Origin: Rhodococcus sp. 105337
GTDB taxonomy: Bacteria > Actinomycetota > Actinomycetes > Mycobacteriales > Mycobacteriaceae
Assembly: GCF_012844225.1 (NCBI RefSeq)
Contig: NZ_JABAGQ010000001.1
Coordinates: 372,001-436,000 of the forward strand
Direction of reading: 5' to 3'
Length of the DNA: 64,000 bases
Positions 56,862 to 64,000 of the stretch are shown piece after piece. The stretch's first letter is position 1; each line of letters opens with the position of its first letter. The translations under genes and the position numbers were made by a program. A model generated the notes under the pieces. It saw nothing but the letters and a program-made list of their open reading frames with translations, was not told the origin of the DNA and ran no database searches.

Positions 56862-58160
56862 ATGCGCCGCTCCTTCGCACGTCAGGCAGCCGTCATCGGC
56901 TCAGCCGCCGTGTTGCTCCTCGGCACCGCAGCCACCGTCGCTCAGGCCGAGCCTGCGCCCGCCCCGACGACCGCACTGCCGGCCGAACTGGTGGAAGCGT
57001 TGCAGCGAGACCTCCAGATCAGTCCCGACCGTTTCCTCAACGACGCCGAGCGCAGTCAGGAACTGGCCCGCTTCGCCGACAAGGCGCGCGAGCAGTTCGA
57101 GAGCGTGTTCGCCGGTGTCTGGCTCGACGAGCAGGGCACACCCATCGTCGGTCTTGCCGACGGTGAGCAGTTCGACGAGGCCCGCACGGCCGCCGAGGAC
57201 TCCGGTTTCGTCGTCGAGAAGACGGAGAACAGCGAGAACGCACTCGAAGCCCGGTTGAACGAGCTCAACGACTGGCTCGACACTCAGCCGCCTGCGATCG
57301 CCGACGTCATTCGCGGCATCGCGATCGACGTGGTGAACAACGACGTCGTGGTTCGCGCCGAGAACGTCGCCGGACTCGAACTGCCGCCGTTCCTCGACGG
57401 CGTGCGTGTTCTCTTCGCTCCGACCGAGCTGACGCCCGAGTCCACTCCGGAATTCGAGTTCACCGCTGGAATCGCGGCGCCCGACGCCCTGCTCGGCGGA
57501 GACGCCTACGCGGCTCTCGGTGCCGGCGCAGGCCTTCGCTGCTCCCTCGGGTTCAACGCCGAGGACGGTTCGGGCAGCCCCGTCAACATCACCGCCGGTC
57601 ACTGCGATCCGAACCGTTCACAGGCCGGAACGCGGTGGGCGTCCGAGGTGTACCAGCTTCTGGGCGACACGCTCGGCCAGCGTCTCGGAACGTTCGAGAA
57701 GACCAGCCTCGACAACAACGACTACGGCATCATCCGGCCGGCAGCCGATGCCGCAGGCAGGTTCGAGAACAACGGCGTGCGTGTTCCCAACGCCGCGCCC
57801 CTGCCGATCACCGGCACCGCCGATCCGATCGTCGGAACGCCCGTGTGCAAGTCGGGCCTGCGGACCGGCTACAGCTGCGGCATCGTGACGTCGTCGCAGC
57901 AGAACGTCGCGATCGGCGAGCGCGTGCTCAGCAACGGTTTCTCCACGAACCTGTGCGCACTGCAGGGTGACAGCGGCGGAACGCTCGTCACGGGCACCCT
58001 GGCACTCGGCATCTCCAGCGCCTCGAACGTCGGCCAGTACGGCCTGTGCGAGGTCGCCGGATTCGTCAGCAGCCTGCTGGGCGAGACGCCCGAGTTGTTC
58101 GCGACACCGATCAACGCAGTTCTGGCCGAGAACCCGGGCCTGAAGATCCGCACCTGGTAA
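56862..58160 (+). CDS. Secreted S1-family serine protease (streptogrisin-like), copy 2
   Basis: 432 residues, the tandem paralogue of the previous protease. A signal peptide (ending VAQAEP) leads to a matching pro-region LPAELVEALQRDLQISPDRFLNDAERSQ. The catalytic domain has the triad H247 (ITAGHC), D287 (NDYGI) and S371 (QGDSGGT), with CKSGLRTGYSCGIV. The extra C-terminal residues (LFATPINAVLAENPGLKIRTW) are not in copy 1. ATG at 56862 follows GAGAAAGG. A U-tailed terminator follows. Both copies keep a full triad, so both should be active. Confidence 0.92.
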   Translation: MRRSFARQAAVIGSAAVLLLGTAATVAQAEPAPAPTTALPAELVEALQRDLQISPDRFLNDAERSQELARFADKAREQFESVFAGVWLDEQGTPIVGLADGEQFDEARTAAEDSGFVVEKTENSENALEARLNELNDWLDTQPPAIADVIRGIAIDVVNNDVVVRAENVAGLELPPFLDGVRVLFAPTELTPESTPEFEFTAGIAAPDALLGGDAYAALGAGAGLRCSLGFNAEDGSGSPVNITAGHCDPNRSQAGTRWASEVYQLLGDTLGQRLGTFEKTSLDNNDYGIIRPAADAAGRFENNGVRVPNAAPLPITGTADPIVGTPVCKSGLRTGYSCGIVTSSQQNVAIGERVLSNGFSTNLCALQGDSGGTLVTGTLALGISSASNVGQYGLCEVAGFVSSLLGETPELFATPINAVLAENPGLKIRTW

Positions 58161-58177
58161 ACACTCGATCTCGAGAA

Positions 58178-58212
58178 GAGGCCCTCCTTCCGTTCGGAAG
58201 GAGGGTCTTTTT
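58178..58212 (+). terminator. Rho-independent terminator after the protease pair
   Basis: CCCTCCTTCC-GTTC-GGAAGGAGGG forms a perfect 10-base stem at 58182-58205, followed by TCTTTTTCT. It lies about 20 bases after the stop at 58160 and is the most canonical terminator in the window. Confidence 0.93.
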
Positions 58213-58236
58213 CTGTGCCTGGCGCCATCGACGCCG

Positions 58237-58875
58237 TCAACGACGGATGTATCCGAGTTCGGTAGCCGACGCCACCGCAGCCGTGCGCGAATCGACCCCC
58301 AGCTTGGTATAGATACGCGCGAGATGGGATTTCACCGTGCCCTCGGTGAGGTGCAGTCGCTGCGCGATGCGGTGGTTCGACAGCCCCTCCGCGACCAGCC
58401 CGAGAACCTCGACCTCCCGGCCGGTCAACGACGTGCCTGGAGCGCGAAGACGATGGACGAGCCGATCCGCCACTGCCGGAGCGAGAGTCGTGCGACCGGA
58501 CGCCGCGGTACGGATCGCGGCCGCCAACTCCTCCGGAGGCGCGTCCTTGAGCAAGTAGCCGGTGGCACCGGCCTCGATCGCCGGCAGTGTGTCGGCGTCG
58601 GTGCCATAAGTGGTGACGATTACGACGTGCGGAGCCCCGGGACGGGAAGTGATGGCGGCCGTCGCGGCAGCACCCGACATCTGCCCACGCCCGAACTGCA
58701 GATCCATCATGACCACGTCGATGTCGGGTGCGGTCGCCCGGGCCACCGCGTCCTCGGCAGTCGTCGCCTCGGCGACGACCTCGATTCCCGGCTCCGTCTC
58801 GAGAACTGCACGCAAACCCGCCCGGACGACCGGGTGATCGTCGGCGAGCAGTACACGGATCGGGTCGGCGCTCAC
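58237..58875 (-). CDS. NarL/LuxR-type response regulator
   Basis: 212 residues. The receiver domain covers 1-125, with acidic pair DD at 12-13, phospho-acceptor D58 (VVMMDLQFG) and GATGYLLKDAPPEEL. A LuxR HTH covers about 148-210 (LTGREVEVLGLVAEGLSNHRIAQRLHLTEGTVKSHLARIYTKLGV). Its GTG overlaps the kinase stop as GTGA, so the two form a cognate pair. The likely target is the divergent ABC exporter, as is common for such pairs (inference). Confidence 0.94.
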   Translation of the reverse strand: MSADPIRVLLADDHPVVRAGLRAVLETEPGIEVVAEATTAEDAVARATAPDIDVVMMDLQFGRGQMSGAAATAAITSRPGAPHVVIVTTYGTDADTLPAIEAGATGYLLKDAPPEELAAAIRTAASGRTTLAPAVADRLVHRLRAPGTSLTGREVEVLGLVAEGLSNHRIAQRLHLTEGTVKSHLARIYTKLGVDSRTAAVASATELGYIRR

Positions 58876-60071
58876 AGATGCCTCTCGGAAGACGATTCGG
58901 AGGGAAGCGGAAGTACGGCGGTGATCGAGGTCCCCTCGCCTTCAGTGGATCGCACGGTGAACGTACCTCCCAGATCGTCCACGCGGGCGCGCATCGCCGC
59001 CAGCCCGAAACCGCTCTCGGGCGCAGGTTCGGGCACCGACCCCGGATCGAAGCCCACCCCGTCGTCGGTGATGTCCACCGCTACGCGGTCGTCCCCGAAG
59101 TCGAGGGTCACATCGACACCTGTTGCCCGAGAGTGACGGGTCGTGTTCGCGAGCGCCGATTGAGCCACCCGGAGCAACGCGACTTCGTACTCGGGCGGAA
59201 GGCCGGCCGGAGCACCACGGAGGTGGAAGCGGGCGTCGATGTGATGCCTGTCGGTCGTTGTTGCGCACAGTCGCTCCAGCGCGCCCGCCGGCGTGGTGCC
59301 GTCCAGAGCCGGAGGAGCGAGCGCAGCCACGAAACGTCGCGCTTCTCCGAGGTTGTCCACAGCGACCGAGCGCGCGCGGCCGACATAGCCGGCGGCGACG
59401 TCCACCCGTTCGGGCAGAGCCCGCTCGGCGGCACGCAGCAGAAGCTGGATACTCGAAAGCCCCTGTGCGAGGGTGTCGTGGATCTCGCGTGCGAGTCGTT
59501 CTCGTTCTTCGAGAACCCCGGCACTGTGCTGGGCGGCGGCGAGATCCGCACGTGTGGCGGTGAGTTCGTCGATGAGCATCCGGCGTTGCTCGCTTTCCCG
59601 GTACAACGCCTGGTAGCTCCACACCACTGCCACCGCCACCGCGGCACCCAGCGACGGCCCGATGGCGACGGCCGGGCTGAAGGCACCCTGATGAATCGAG
59701 AAGCCGACGACGGCCGCCGCGGTGGTGAGCAGTACCGCAACGAGCCCGCTGCGCCGGGGCAGCAGGTGCAGCTGCACGAAATAGAGAGGGAACGCCAGCC
59801 AGACTGCCTCCGGCGAGACCGTCAGAAGCACCAGCCACACCGTCCCCACCGCGGAGAGCCATACGACGGCTCCGGCGTAGGACCGGCCGACAGCGGGCAG
59901 CAGGGGTCCGAGACCGTAGGTCACCGCTGCTAGCACCGCCACGGCGGCGACGAGTACCGCGTCGGGTGCCGAATCCGCGAATGCTCGAACTACGGCGAGT
60001 GCGAGCAACCCGACGACGAGCAGATGGAGGCACCACGCCAGGAGCCGGACTGTAGGGGTCAACGTATTCAC
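58872..60071 (-). CDS. Sensor histidine kinase (HisKA_3, NarX/LiaS type)
   Basis: About 399 residues. Five to six membrane segments lie in the first 155 residues with no large outer loop, so it probably senses within the membrane. The coiled linker QRRMLIDELTATRADLAAAQ leads to the dimerisation helix with REIHDTLAQGLSS (H198 phosphorylated). The ATPase domain has ALANTTRHS (N box), DITDDGVGFDP and GFGLAAMRARV. GTG at 60071 was chosen as the start just before the first membrane helix; in-frame GTGs further upstream exist. It is co-transcribed with the regulator at 58237. Confidence 0.92.
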   Translation of the reverse strand: MNTLTPTVRLLAWCLHLLVVGLLALAVVRAFADSAPDAVLVAAVAVLAAVTYGLGPLLPAVGRSYAGAVVWLSAVGTVWLVLLTVSPEAVWLAFPLYFVQLHLLPRRSGLVAVLLTTAAAVVGFSIHQGAFSPAVAIGPSLGAAVAVAVVWSYQALYRESEQRRMLIDELTATRADLAAAQHSAGVLEERERLAREIHDTLAQGLSSIQLLLRAAERALPERVDVAAGYVGRARSVAVDNLGEARRFVAALAPPALDGTTPAGALERLCATTTDRHHIDARFHLRGAPAGLPPEYEVALLRVAQSALANTTRHSRATGVDVTLDFGDDRVAVDITDDGVGFDPGSVPEPAPESGFGLAAMRARVDDLGGTFTVRSTEGEGTSITAVLPLPSESSSERHL

Positions 60072-60236
60072 TGTCAGTCGAGCGTACGGGCGCGCAGCGG
60101 GCTGCACATCCACCGAAAGATACAACCGGGCGCGCCTCCTTCGGCCTGCGAAGTCCTCTCTCCTGCCGGATGTCCTTCCGGTCTCCCACGGCAAGAGTGG
60201 AGGGCACACCGTTTCCCACGAGAAAGCAGCCGCACC

Positions 60237-61322
60237 GTGTTCGTTGCCTGGAGAGACCTGAGATTCGCCAAGGGCAGATTCGCTCTGATGGGATCCGTCG
60301 TCGTACTGATCACTCTGCTGGTCGGATTGCTGTCCGGCCTCACCGCCGGTCTCGGCCGCCAGAACACCAGCGCCATCACGGCCCTGCCTGCCGACCACAT
60401 CGTCTTCGATACCCCCGCGAACGGACAGGGCTTGTCGTATGCCGAGTCGGTGGTCACCGCAAGCCAGTGGCGACGAGTGGCCGCCACCGAAGGGGTGAGC
60501 AGCGCCGAACCGGTAGGAATCTCCACGACCAAGGCGGCGGCCGGGGAATCGGGTCTCACCGTGTCCGCATTCGGTGTCCGGCCCGGTTCGCCCCTCGTTC
60601 CGGGCGGCGCCCCCGACGGCGAGGACACCGCGGTGTTGACAACTCCGGTCGCCGACAGCCTCGGGGTGGCGCCGGGCGACGCGATCACCGTGGCCGGACG
60701 CGATCTGAAGGTCGGTGCGGTGCACGGCGACGAATCCTTCGGTCACCTTCCGGTGATCTGGATCGACCTGGGCACGTGGAGACACATCGCACCCCCCGGC
60801 GGCACCGGCCCGGAGCGGACCGCCACGTTCGTCGCGCTCCGCACCACTGCCAACTTCGACGCCGTCGCCACCGACCGTCTCGCGGGAACCACGACGGTTT
60901 CGAAGAGCGCATCGCTGTCCGCTATCGGTTCCTACGCGTCGGAGAACGGCTCGCTCCAGTTGATGCGAGGATTCCTCTTCGCCATCTCCGCGCTCGTCAT
61001 CGGCGCCTTCTTCACCGTCTGGACGATCCAGCGAAGCGGCGACATCGCCGTGCTCGAAGCCCTGGGTGCCTCCACCGGCCGGCTCGTCCGAGATGCCCTT
61101 GGGCAAGCCCTCGTCGTGCTCACCGCTGGTACCGCCCTCGGCACTGCGCTGGCGGCCGCTGCCGGTGCGGCGCTCTCCGGGTCAGTTCCGTTCGCACTGA
61201 CGCCGGCCACCCTCCTGGTACCGGTGGCGGTGATGATCGCCCTCGGCTCCCTCGGCGCAGCGATCGCTGTTCGCCGCATCACCTCCGTCGACCCCCTCAC
61301 CGCTCTGGGAAGTGCCCGATGA
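60237..61322 (+). CDS. FtsX-type ABC transporter permease
   Basis: 361 residues. One N-terminal membrane helix (about 15-38) precedes an outer domain of about 190 residues and three C-terminal helices (RGFLFAISALVIGAFFTVW; VVLTAGTALGTALAAAAG; LLVPVAVMIALGSLGAAIAV). This is the MacB/DevC type VII topology, used for export or for transmitting mechanical force. It starts FVAWRDLRFAKGRFALMG, as DevC-like proteins do. GTG at 60237 has GAGAAAG upstream. The stop overlaps the ATPase start. Cargo unknown. Confidence 0.9.
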   Translation: MFVAWRDLRFAKGRFALMGSVVVLITLLVGLLSGLTAGLGRQNTSAITALPADHIVFDTPANGQGLSYAESVVTASQWRRVAATEGVSSAEPVGISTTKAAAGESGLTVSAFGVRPGSPLVPGGAPDGEDTAVLTTPVADSLGVAPGDAITVAGRDLKVGAVHGDESFGHLPVIWIDLGTWRHIAPPGGTGPERTATFVALRTTANFDAVATDRLAGTTTVSKSASLSAIGSYASENGSLQLMRGFLFAISALVIGAFFTVWTIQRSGDIAVLEALGASTGRLVRDALGQALVVLTAGTALGTALAAAAGAALSGSVPFALTPATLLVPVAVMIALGSLGAAIAVRRITSVDPLTALGSAR

Positions 61323-62026
61323 GTCTGATCCTGACCGATATCTCCCTCACCTACGCCGACGGCGACGACCGTGTGCTCGCCCTGGACGACGTCACGCTCG
61401 ACGTGCCCGCCGGCACCGTCACCGCCGTGGTCGGCCCGTCCGGCTCCGGTAAATCGAGCCTGCTCGCCGTGGCCGCCACCCTGATCGCTCCTGACTCCGG
61501 AACGGTCGTGATCGACGGTGTCGCCACATCCGGCCTGTCTCGCGCTCGTCTCGCGGAACTGCGTCAGCACACCATCGGGATCGTCTTCCAGCAGTCCAAC
61601 CTCGTACCGTCGCTCACGGCTGTCGAGCAACTTCAGGTGATGGCCTGGATCGACGGGCGCTCGACCCGCGAAGCGAGGTCCCGCGCGATGTCGTTGCTCG
61701 AATCGGTCGGTATGGCGGATCACGCCGACCGCAGGCCGCACGCGTTGTCCGGCGGCCAGCGGCAACGGGTCAACATCGCGCGCGCCCTGATGAACGAGCC
61801 GAATGTGCTTCTGGTCGACGAACCGACCAGCGCCCTCGATCAGGAGCGCGGCGAGGAGATCGTCGAACTGATCACCCGTTTGTCACGGGAACGGCACACC
61901 GCCACAGTTCTCGTCACGCACGACCGCTCGCTCCTCGGCGCCGCGGACCGAGTCGCCGAAGTCCACGACGGACGGCTGGTGACGATCCCCTCGCCGCCGC
62001 TTCTCACGCCGTCTCTCCCGCAATGA
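61319..62026 (+). CDS. ABC transporter ATPase (MacB/LolD-like)
   Basis: 235 residues, standard for this class. Walker A is GPSGSGKSS, the Q-loop QQSNL, the signature LSGGQRQRV, Walker B VLLVDEPTSALD and the H-loop VTHDRS. The ATG at 61319 overlaps the permease stop as ATGA. It powers the FtsX-type permease. The divergent two-component system suggests induction by envelope stress or a membrane-active compound. Confidence 0.96.
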   Translation: MSLILTDISLTYADGDDRVLALDDVTLDVPAGTVTAVVGPSGSGKSSLLAVAATLIAPDSGTVVIDGVATSGLSRARLAELRQHTIGIVFQQSNLVPSLTAVEQLQVMAWIDGRSTREARSRAMSLLESVGMADHADRRPHALSGGQRQRVNIARALMNEPNVLLVDEPTSALDQERGEEIVELITRLSRERHTATVLVTHDRSLLGAADRVAEVHDGRLVTIPSPPLLTPSLPQ

Positions 62027-62031
62027 CAGAG

Positions 62032-62066
62032 AACGGCCCCGTCACCGATGAGGTGACGGGGCCGTT
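62032..62066. terminator. Bidirectional hairpin terminator
   Basis: A perfect 15-base inverted repeat (62032-62046 and 62052-62066) with a GATGA loop sits between the convergent ABC ATPase and secreted-protein genes. Confidence 0.88.
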
Positions 62067-62083
62067 GCCCTACGTGCAGAGTG

Positions 62084-62779
62084 CTACTTCGCCCACTCGG
62101 TGGTGCCGGGAGCCGCGAGGAGCGTCTCGACGACTGCGATGCCGGCGAAGACTGCTGTCGGACCGCCTGCGACGAAGGCTCCGATGGTGCCGCCGACGCC
62201 TGCGCCGCCCGCGCACCCGAGGATGGTGCCTGCACCCGGAATGATGCTCCCGGGGATGGCTCCGACAACACACCCGATGATGGCGCCTGTGACGGTGCCG
62301 ATCGCGGTCGCCATGCCCAGCTGCGACACGAAATTCTGCTGGGCCTTGAGGTTCTCGTCGGGCGACGCAACGTCCGACAGCTTCAGGCCGACAGGCGTGA
62401 TCCCCATCGCGACCTTGTCTTCGGGCTCGACCGGCGTCGCCTTCGCCGGGTCGATGACCGGCGTGAGGGTCAGCGTCTTGCCGTCTTCGCTGATTTCACG
62501 CTCGAACGGAAGCTGGAGATCGCCCAGCTGGACGGCGAGAGGCAGGCTGATGACGGCGTTTCCGTCGTTGTCCTGCAGTTCGACCTGCGTGCCGTCACCG
62601 GAGATGGCGAACGAGCCCGCGTCGATCACGGTCACGACCGAGTCGCCCTCGGGCCGGACCTCGTAGTTGATCTTGTCTTCGGCCGACGGGGCGGCCGGAG
62701 CTGCGTAGGAAGTGCCGGCCGTGATCCCCATAGCGGCGGCTGTCATCGTCGCGACGATGGCAAGCTTCTTGAGCTTCAT
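62084..62779 (-). CDS. Secreted protein with a hydrophobic glycine-rich C-terminus
   Basis: 231 residues. The signal peptide covers about 1-27 (MKLKKLAIVATMTAAAMG, cleavage near SYA-AP). A soluble beta-rich region (INYEVRPEGDSVVTVIDAGSFAISGDG; EREISEDGKTLTLTPVID) precedes a hydrophobic Gly/Ala-rich segment, about 150-215 (ATAIGTVTGAIIGCVVGAIPG, GGAGVGGTIGAFVAGG), like a glycine zipper. The layout matches a family common in Nocardia and Rhodococcus that has no known function. ATG at 62779 was chosen because it opens the signal peptide. It might insert in, or coat, the outer mycolate layer (speculation). Confidence 0.75.
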   Translation of the reverse strand: MKLKKLAIVATMTAAAMGITAGTSYAAPAAPSAEDKINYEVRPEGDSVVTVIDAGSFAISGDGTQVELQDNDGNAVISLPLAVQLGDLQLPFEREISEDGKTLTLTPVIDPAKATPVEPEDKVAMGITPVGLKLSDVASPDENLKAQQNFVSQLGMATAIGTVTGAIIGCVVGAIPGSIIPGAGTILGCAGGAGVGGTIGAFVAGGPTAVFAGIAVVETLLAAPGTTEWAK

Positions 62780-63001
62780 GTGATTCCGTTCTGTGACATG
62801 GCGCACGCCCGAGGGACGCCCCCATTTTCCCTGTTCGCGTGGCACATCCAGACCCCCCGACGATGAACCCACTGTCCGGATGCCACGTCCGGGGCGAATC
62901 ATAACCGACGTCACACCCCATTTGTTATATGAGTTGTTTCGCCCGTGACCCGGTCGGAGTCGACTTGCCCCGAGGGCTGTCGCGGCAAGAAAGGCGCGCA
63001 G

Positions 63002-63020
63002 TTAGGGGAGCCTGGCTAGA
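63002..63020. promoter_or_regulatory. Possible IdeR/DtxR iron box
   Basis: TTAGGGGAGCCTGGCTAGA matches 13 of 19 positions of the IdeR consensus TTAGGTTAGSCTAACCTAA, with the central AGCCT intact. It lies 185 bases upstream of an Fe-S oxidoreductase gene. Weak match. Confidence 0.3.
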
Positions 63021-63081
63021 TGAGGTGGAAGGTTTGACCACTAACGTGGCCGGGCACACACATCCCCGCTGCACGAACGTT

Positions 63082-63134
63082 GTTACCGGCTAGTAACCTG
63101 GCTCTGTTTCTCCACCAAGTTACCGGCCAGTAAC
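63082..63134. promoter_or_regulatory. Paired palindromic operators upstream of the EtfD-like gene
   Basis: GTTACCGGCTAGTAAC (63082-63097) and GTTACCGGCCAGTAAC (63119-63134) are almost identical 16-base palindromes with centres 37 bases apart, 70 to 108 bases before the ATG at 63205. Two such copies are unlikely by chance in GC-rich DNA. A TetR-type regulator of fatty-acid metabolism is the likely binder (inference). Confidence 0.75.
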
Positions 63135-63204
63135 TTAGCCTGCGTTACGATGCGGTGGTTTATACCAGGCGGCCCGGTGCTGCCCCCGACACGAAAGGCC
63201 ACGT

Positions 63205-64000
63205 ATGAATGCCCTGACGATCACGTTGGGCACGATCGGCGTGCTGCTCAGCCTCGTGTGTTGGTTCGCGTTCATCAGCGGCGCGTGGACGATGGTCAAG
63301 ACCATCCGGGTCGGCCAACCGGCCCCGGACCGGTGGCGCCCGTTCTTCCCGCGCTTCAAGCAGATGCTCGTCGAGTTCATCGCGCACACGAAGATGACCA
63401 AGTTCCGTACCGTCGGCTGGGCGCACTGGCTGGTCATGGTCGGTTTCATGCTCGGTGCCATCGTCTGGTTCGAGGCCTACGGCCAGACGTTCGACCCGAA
63501 CTTCCACTGGCCGATCATCGGCGACACGGCCGTCTACCACTTCATCGACGAGATCCTGGGCATCGGCACCGTGATCGGCATTCTGACGCTGATCACCATC
63601 CGCCAGCTCAACCACCCGCGTCAGCCCGGCCGGTTGTCGCGCTTCAGCGGCTCCAACTTCAAGGCCGCGTACTTCGTCGAGGCCGTCGTGCTCCTCGAGG
63701 GCCTCGGCATGATTCTGGTGAAGGCCGGCAAGATCGCGACCTACGGCGGTGGCCATATGAGCACCGACTTCTTCACGATGCAGGTCGCGCGGATCCTTCC
63801 CGAGAGCCCCGAACTGGTCTCGGTCTTCGCATTCGTCAAGCTGATGTCCGGCATGGTGTGGCTCTACATCGTCGGCCGCAACATCACGTGGGGTGTCGCA
63901 TGGCACCGCTTCTCGGCCTTCCTCAACATCTACTTCAAGCGTGAGGACGACGGCGGCGTCGCCCTCGGTGCCGCGAAGCCGATGATGTCGGGTGGCAAGC
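63205..64000 (+). CDS. EtfD/Rv0338c-like membrane Fe-S oxidoreductase, N-terminal part
   Basis: The first 265 codons; the gene continues past the right edge. The visible part is a NarI-like membrane domain with about five helices. It begins MNALTITLGTIGVLLSLVCW and contains FIAHTKMTKFRTVGWAHWLVMVGFMLG, ITIRQLNHPRQPGRLSRFSGS and FAFVKLMSGMVWLYIVGRN. Histidines in these helices could bind haem. In Rv0338c the domain is followed by Fe-S cluster domains, and the protein passes electrons from EtfAB of beta-oxidation to the quinone pool. ATG at 63205 follows GAAAGG. Assignment rests on the membrane domain alone. Confidence 0.82.
   Translation, partial: MNALTITLGTIGVLLSLVCWFAFISGAWTMVKTIRVGQPAPDRWRPFFPRFKQMLVEFIAHTKMTKFRTVGWAHWLVMVGFMLGAIVWFEAYGQTFDPNFHWPIIGDTAVYHFIDEILGIGTVIGILTLITIRQLNHPRQPGRLSRFSGSNFKAAYFVEAVVLLEGLGMILVKAGKIATYGGGHMSTDFFTMQVARILPESPELVSVFAFVKLMSGMVWLYIVGRNITWGVAWHRFSAFLNIYFKREDDGGVALGAAKPMMSGGK

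Larger units (their letters stand above)
62780..63204. other. Long intergenic region with operator-like repeats
   Basis: 425 bases with no supportable gene between divergent genes. It contains an IdeR-like sequence at 63002-63020 and two GTTAC…GTAAC palindromes at 63082 and 63119 before the membrane oxidoreductase. The left part, about 62800-62990, shows nothing I can name. Confidence 0.6.

Overview
The window is about 64 kb of high-GC actinobacterial DNA. Protein content and gene order point to a Rhodococcus or a close Nocardiaceae relative (inference). The signs are an aerobic cobalamin pathway arranged as in mycobacteria, dnaK-grpE-dnaJ-hspR with HspR-type (HAIR) operators, a clpB next to a type II flavohaemoglobin gene as around Rv0384c/Rv0385, a KstR-type steroid box, many GTG starts, and many ATGA/GTGA start-stop overlaps. 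No tRNA, rRNA, insertion sequence, phage or CRISPR was seen; this looks like core chromosome.

Region 1 (1-19.2 kb) is a cobalamin regulon. Four cobalamin-riboswitch leaders (about 150-315 minus, 4865-5045 minus, 10355-10545 plus, 19070-19222 minus) control, in turn, a truncated lipoprotein gene, cobN-cobF, a ChlI/ChlD-type chelatase gene with cobO, a cobB-cobC fusion and cobD, and cobQ-cobK. cobG-cobH-cobIJ and cobL-cobM lie between them. Together these cover most of the oxygen-dependent route from precorrin-3A to adenosylcobyric acid and cobinamide. cobA and the nucleotide-loop genes are not in this window.

Region 2 (19.2-33.2 kb) is mixed housekeeping: a histidine phosphatase, a CDF metal exporter, a FUSC-type membrane protein, DUF3151, fba, a DedA protein, a GH76 enzyme, a SpoU methyltransferase, small lipoprotein and membrane proteins, a pyrE-galT-galK operon and a LemA protein.

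Region 3 (33.3-48.5 kb) is redox and lipid/steroid related: a short-chain dehydrogenase, a Baeyer-Villiger-type monooxygenase, clpB with its HAIR operator, a type II flavohaemoglobin and a second stand-alone copy of its reductase module, an acyl-CoA ligase sharing a KstR-like box with that reductase, a 3-ketosteroid dehydrogenase-like enzyme, a flavin reductase and a luciferase-like oxidoreductase.

Region 4 (48.5-64 kb) is stress and cell envelope: the DnaK operon, a divergent membrane-anchored degenerate Hsp70 with a Ser/Thr/Pro-rich tail, two tandem secreted chymotrypsin-fold proteases, a two-component system divergent from an ABC exporter, a secreted glycine-rich protein, and the start of an Rv0338c/EtfD-like membrane Fe-S oxidoreductase behind a pair of palindromic operators. 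The pseudo-Hsp70 and protease block is the best candidate here for an undescribed system.
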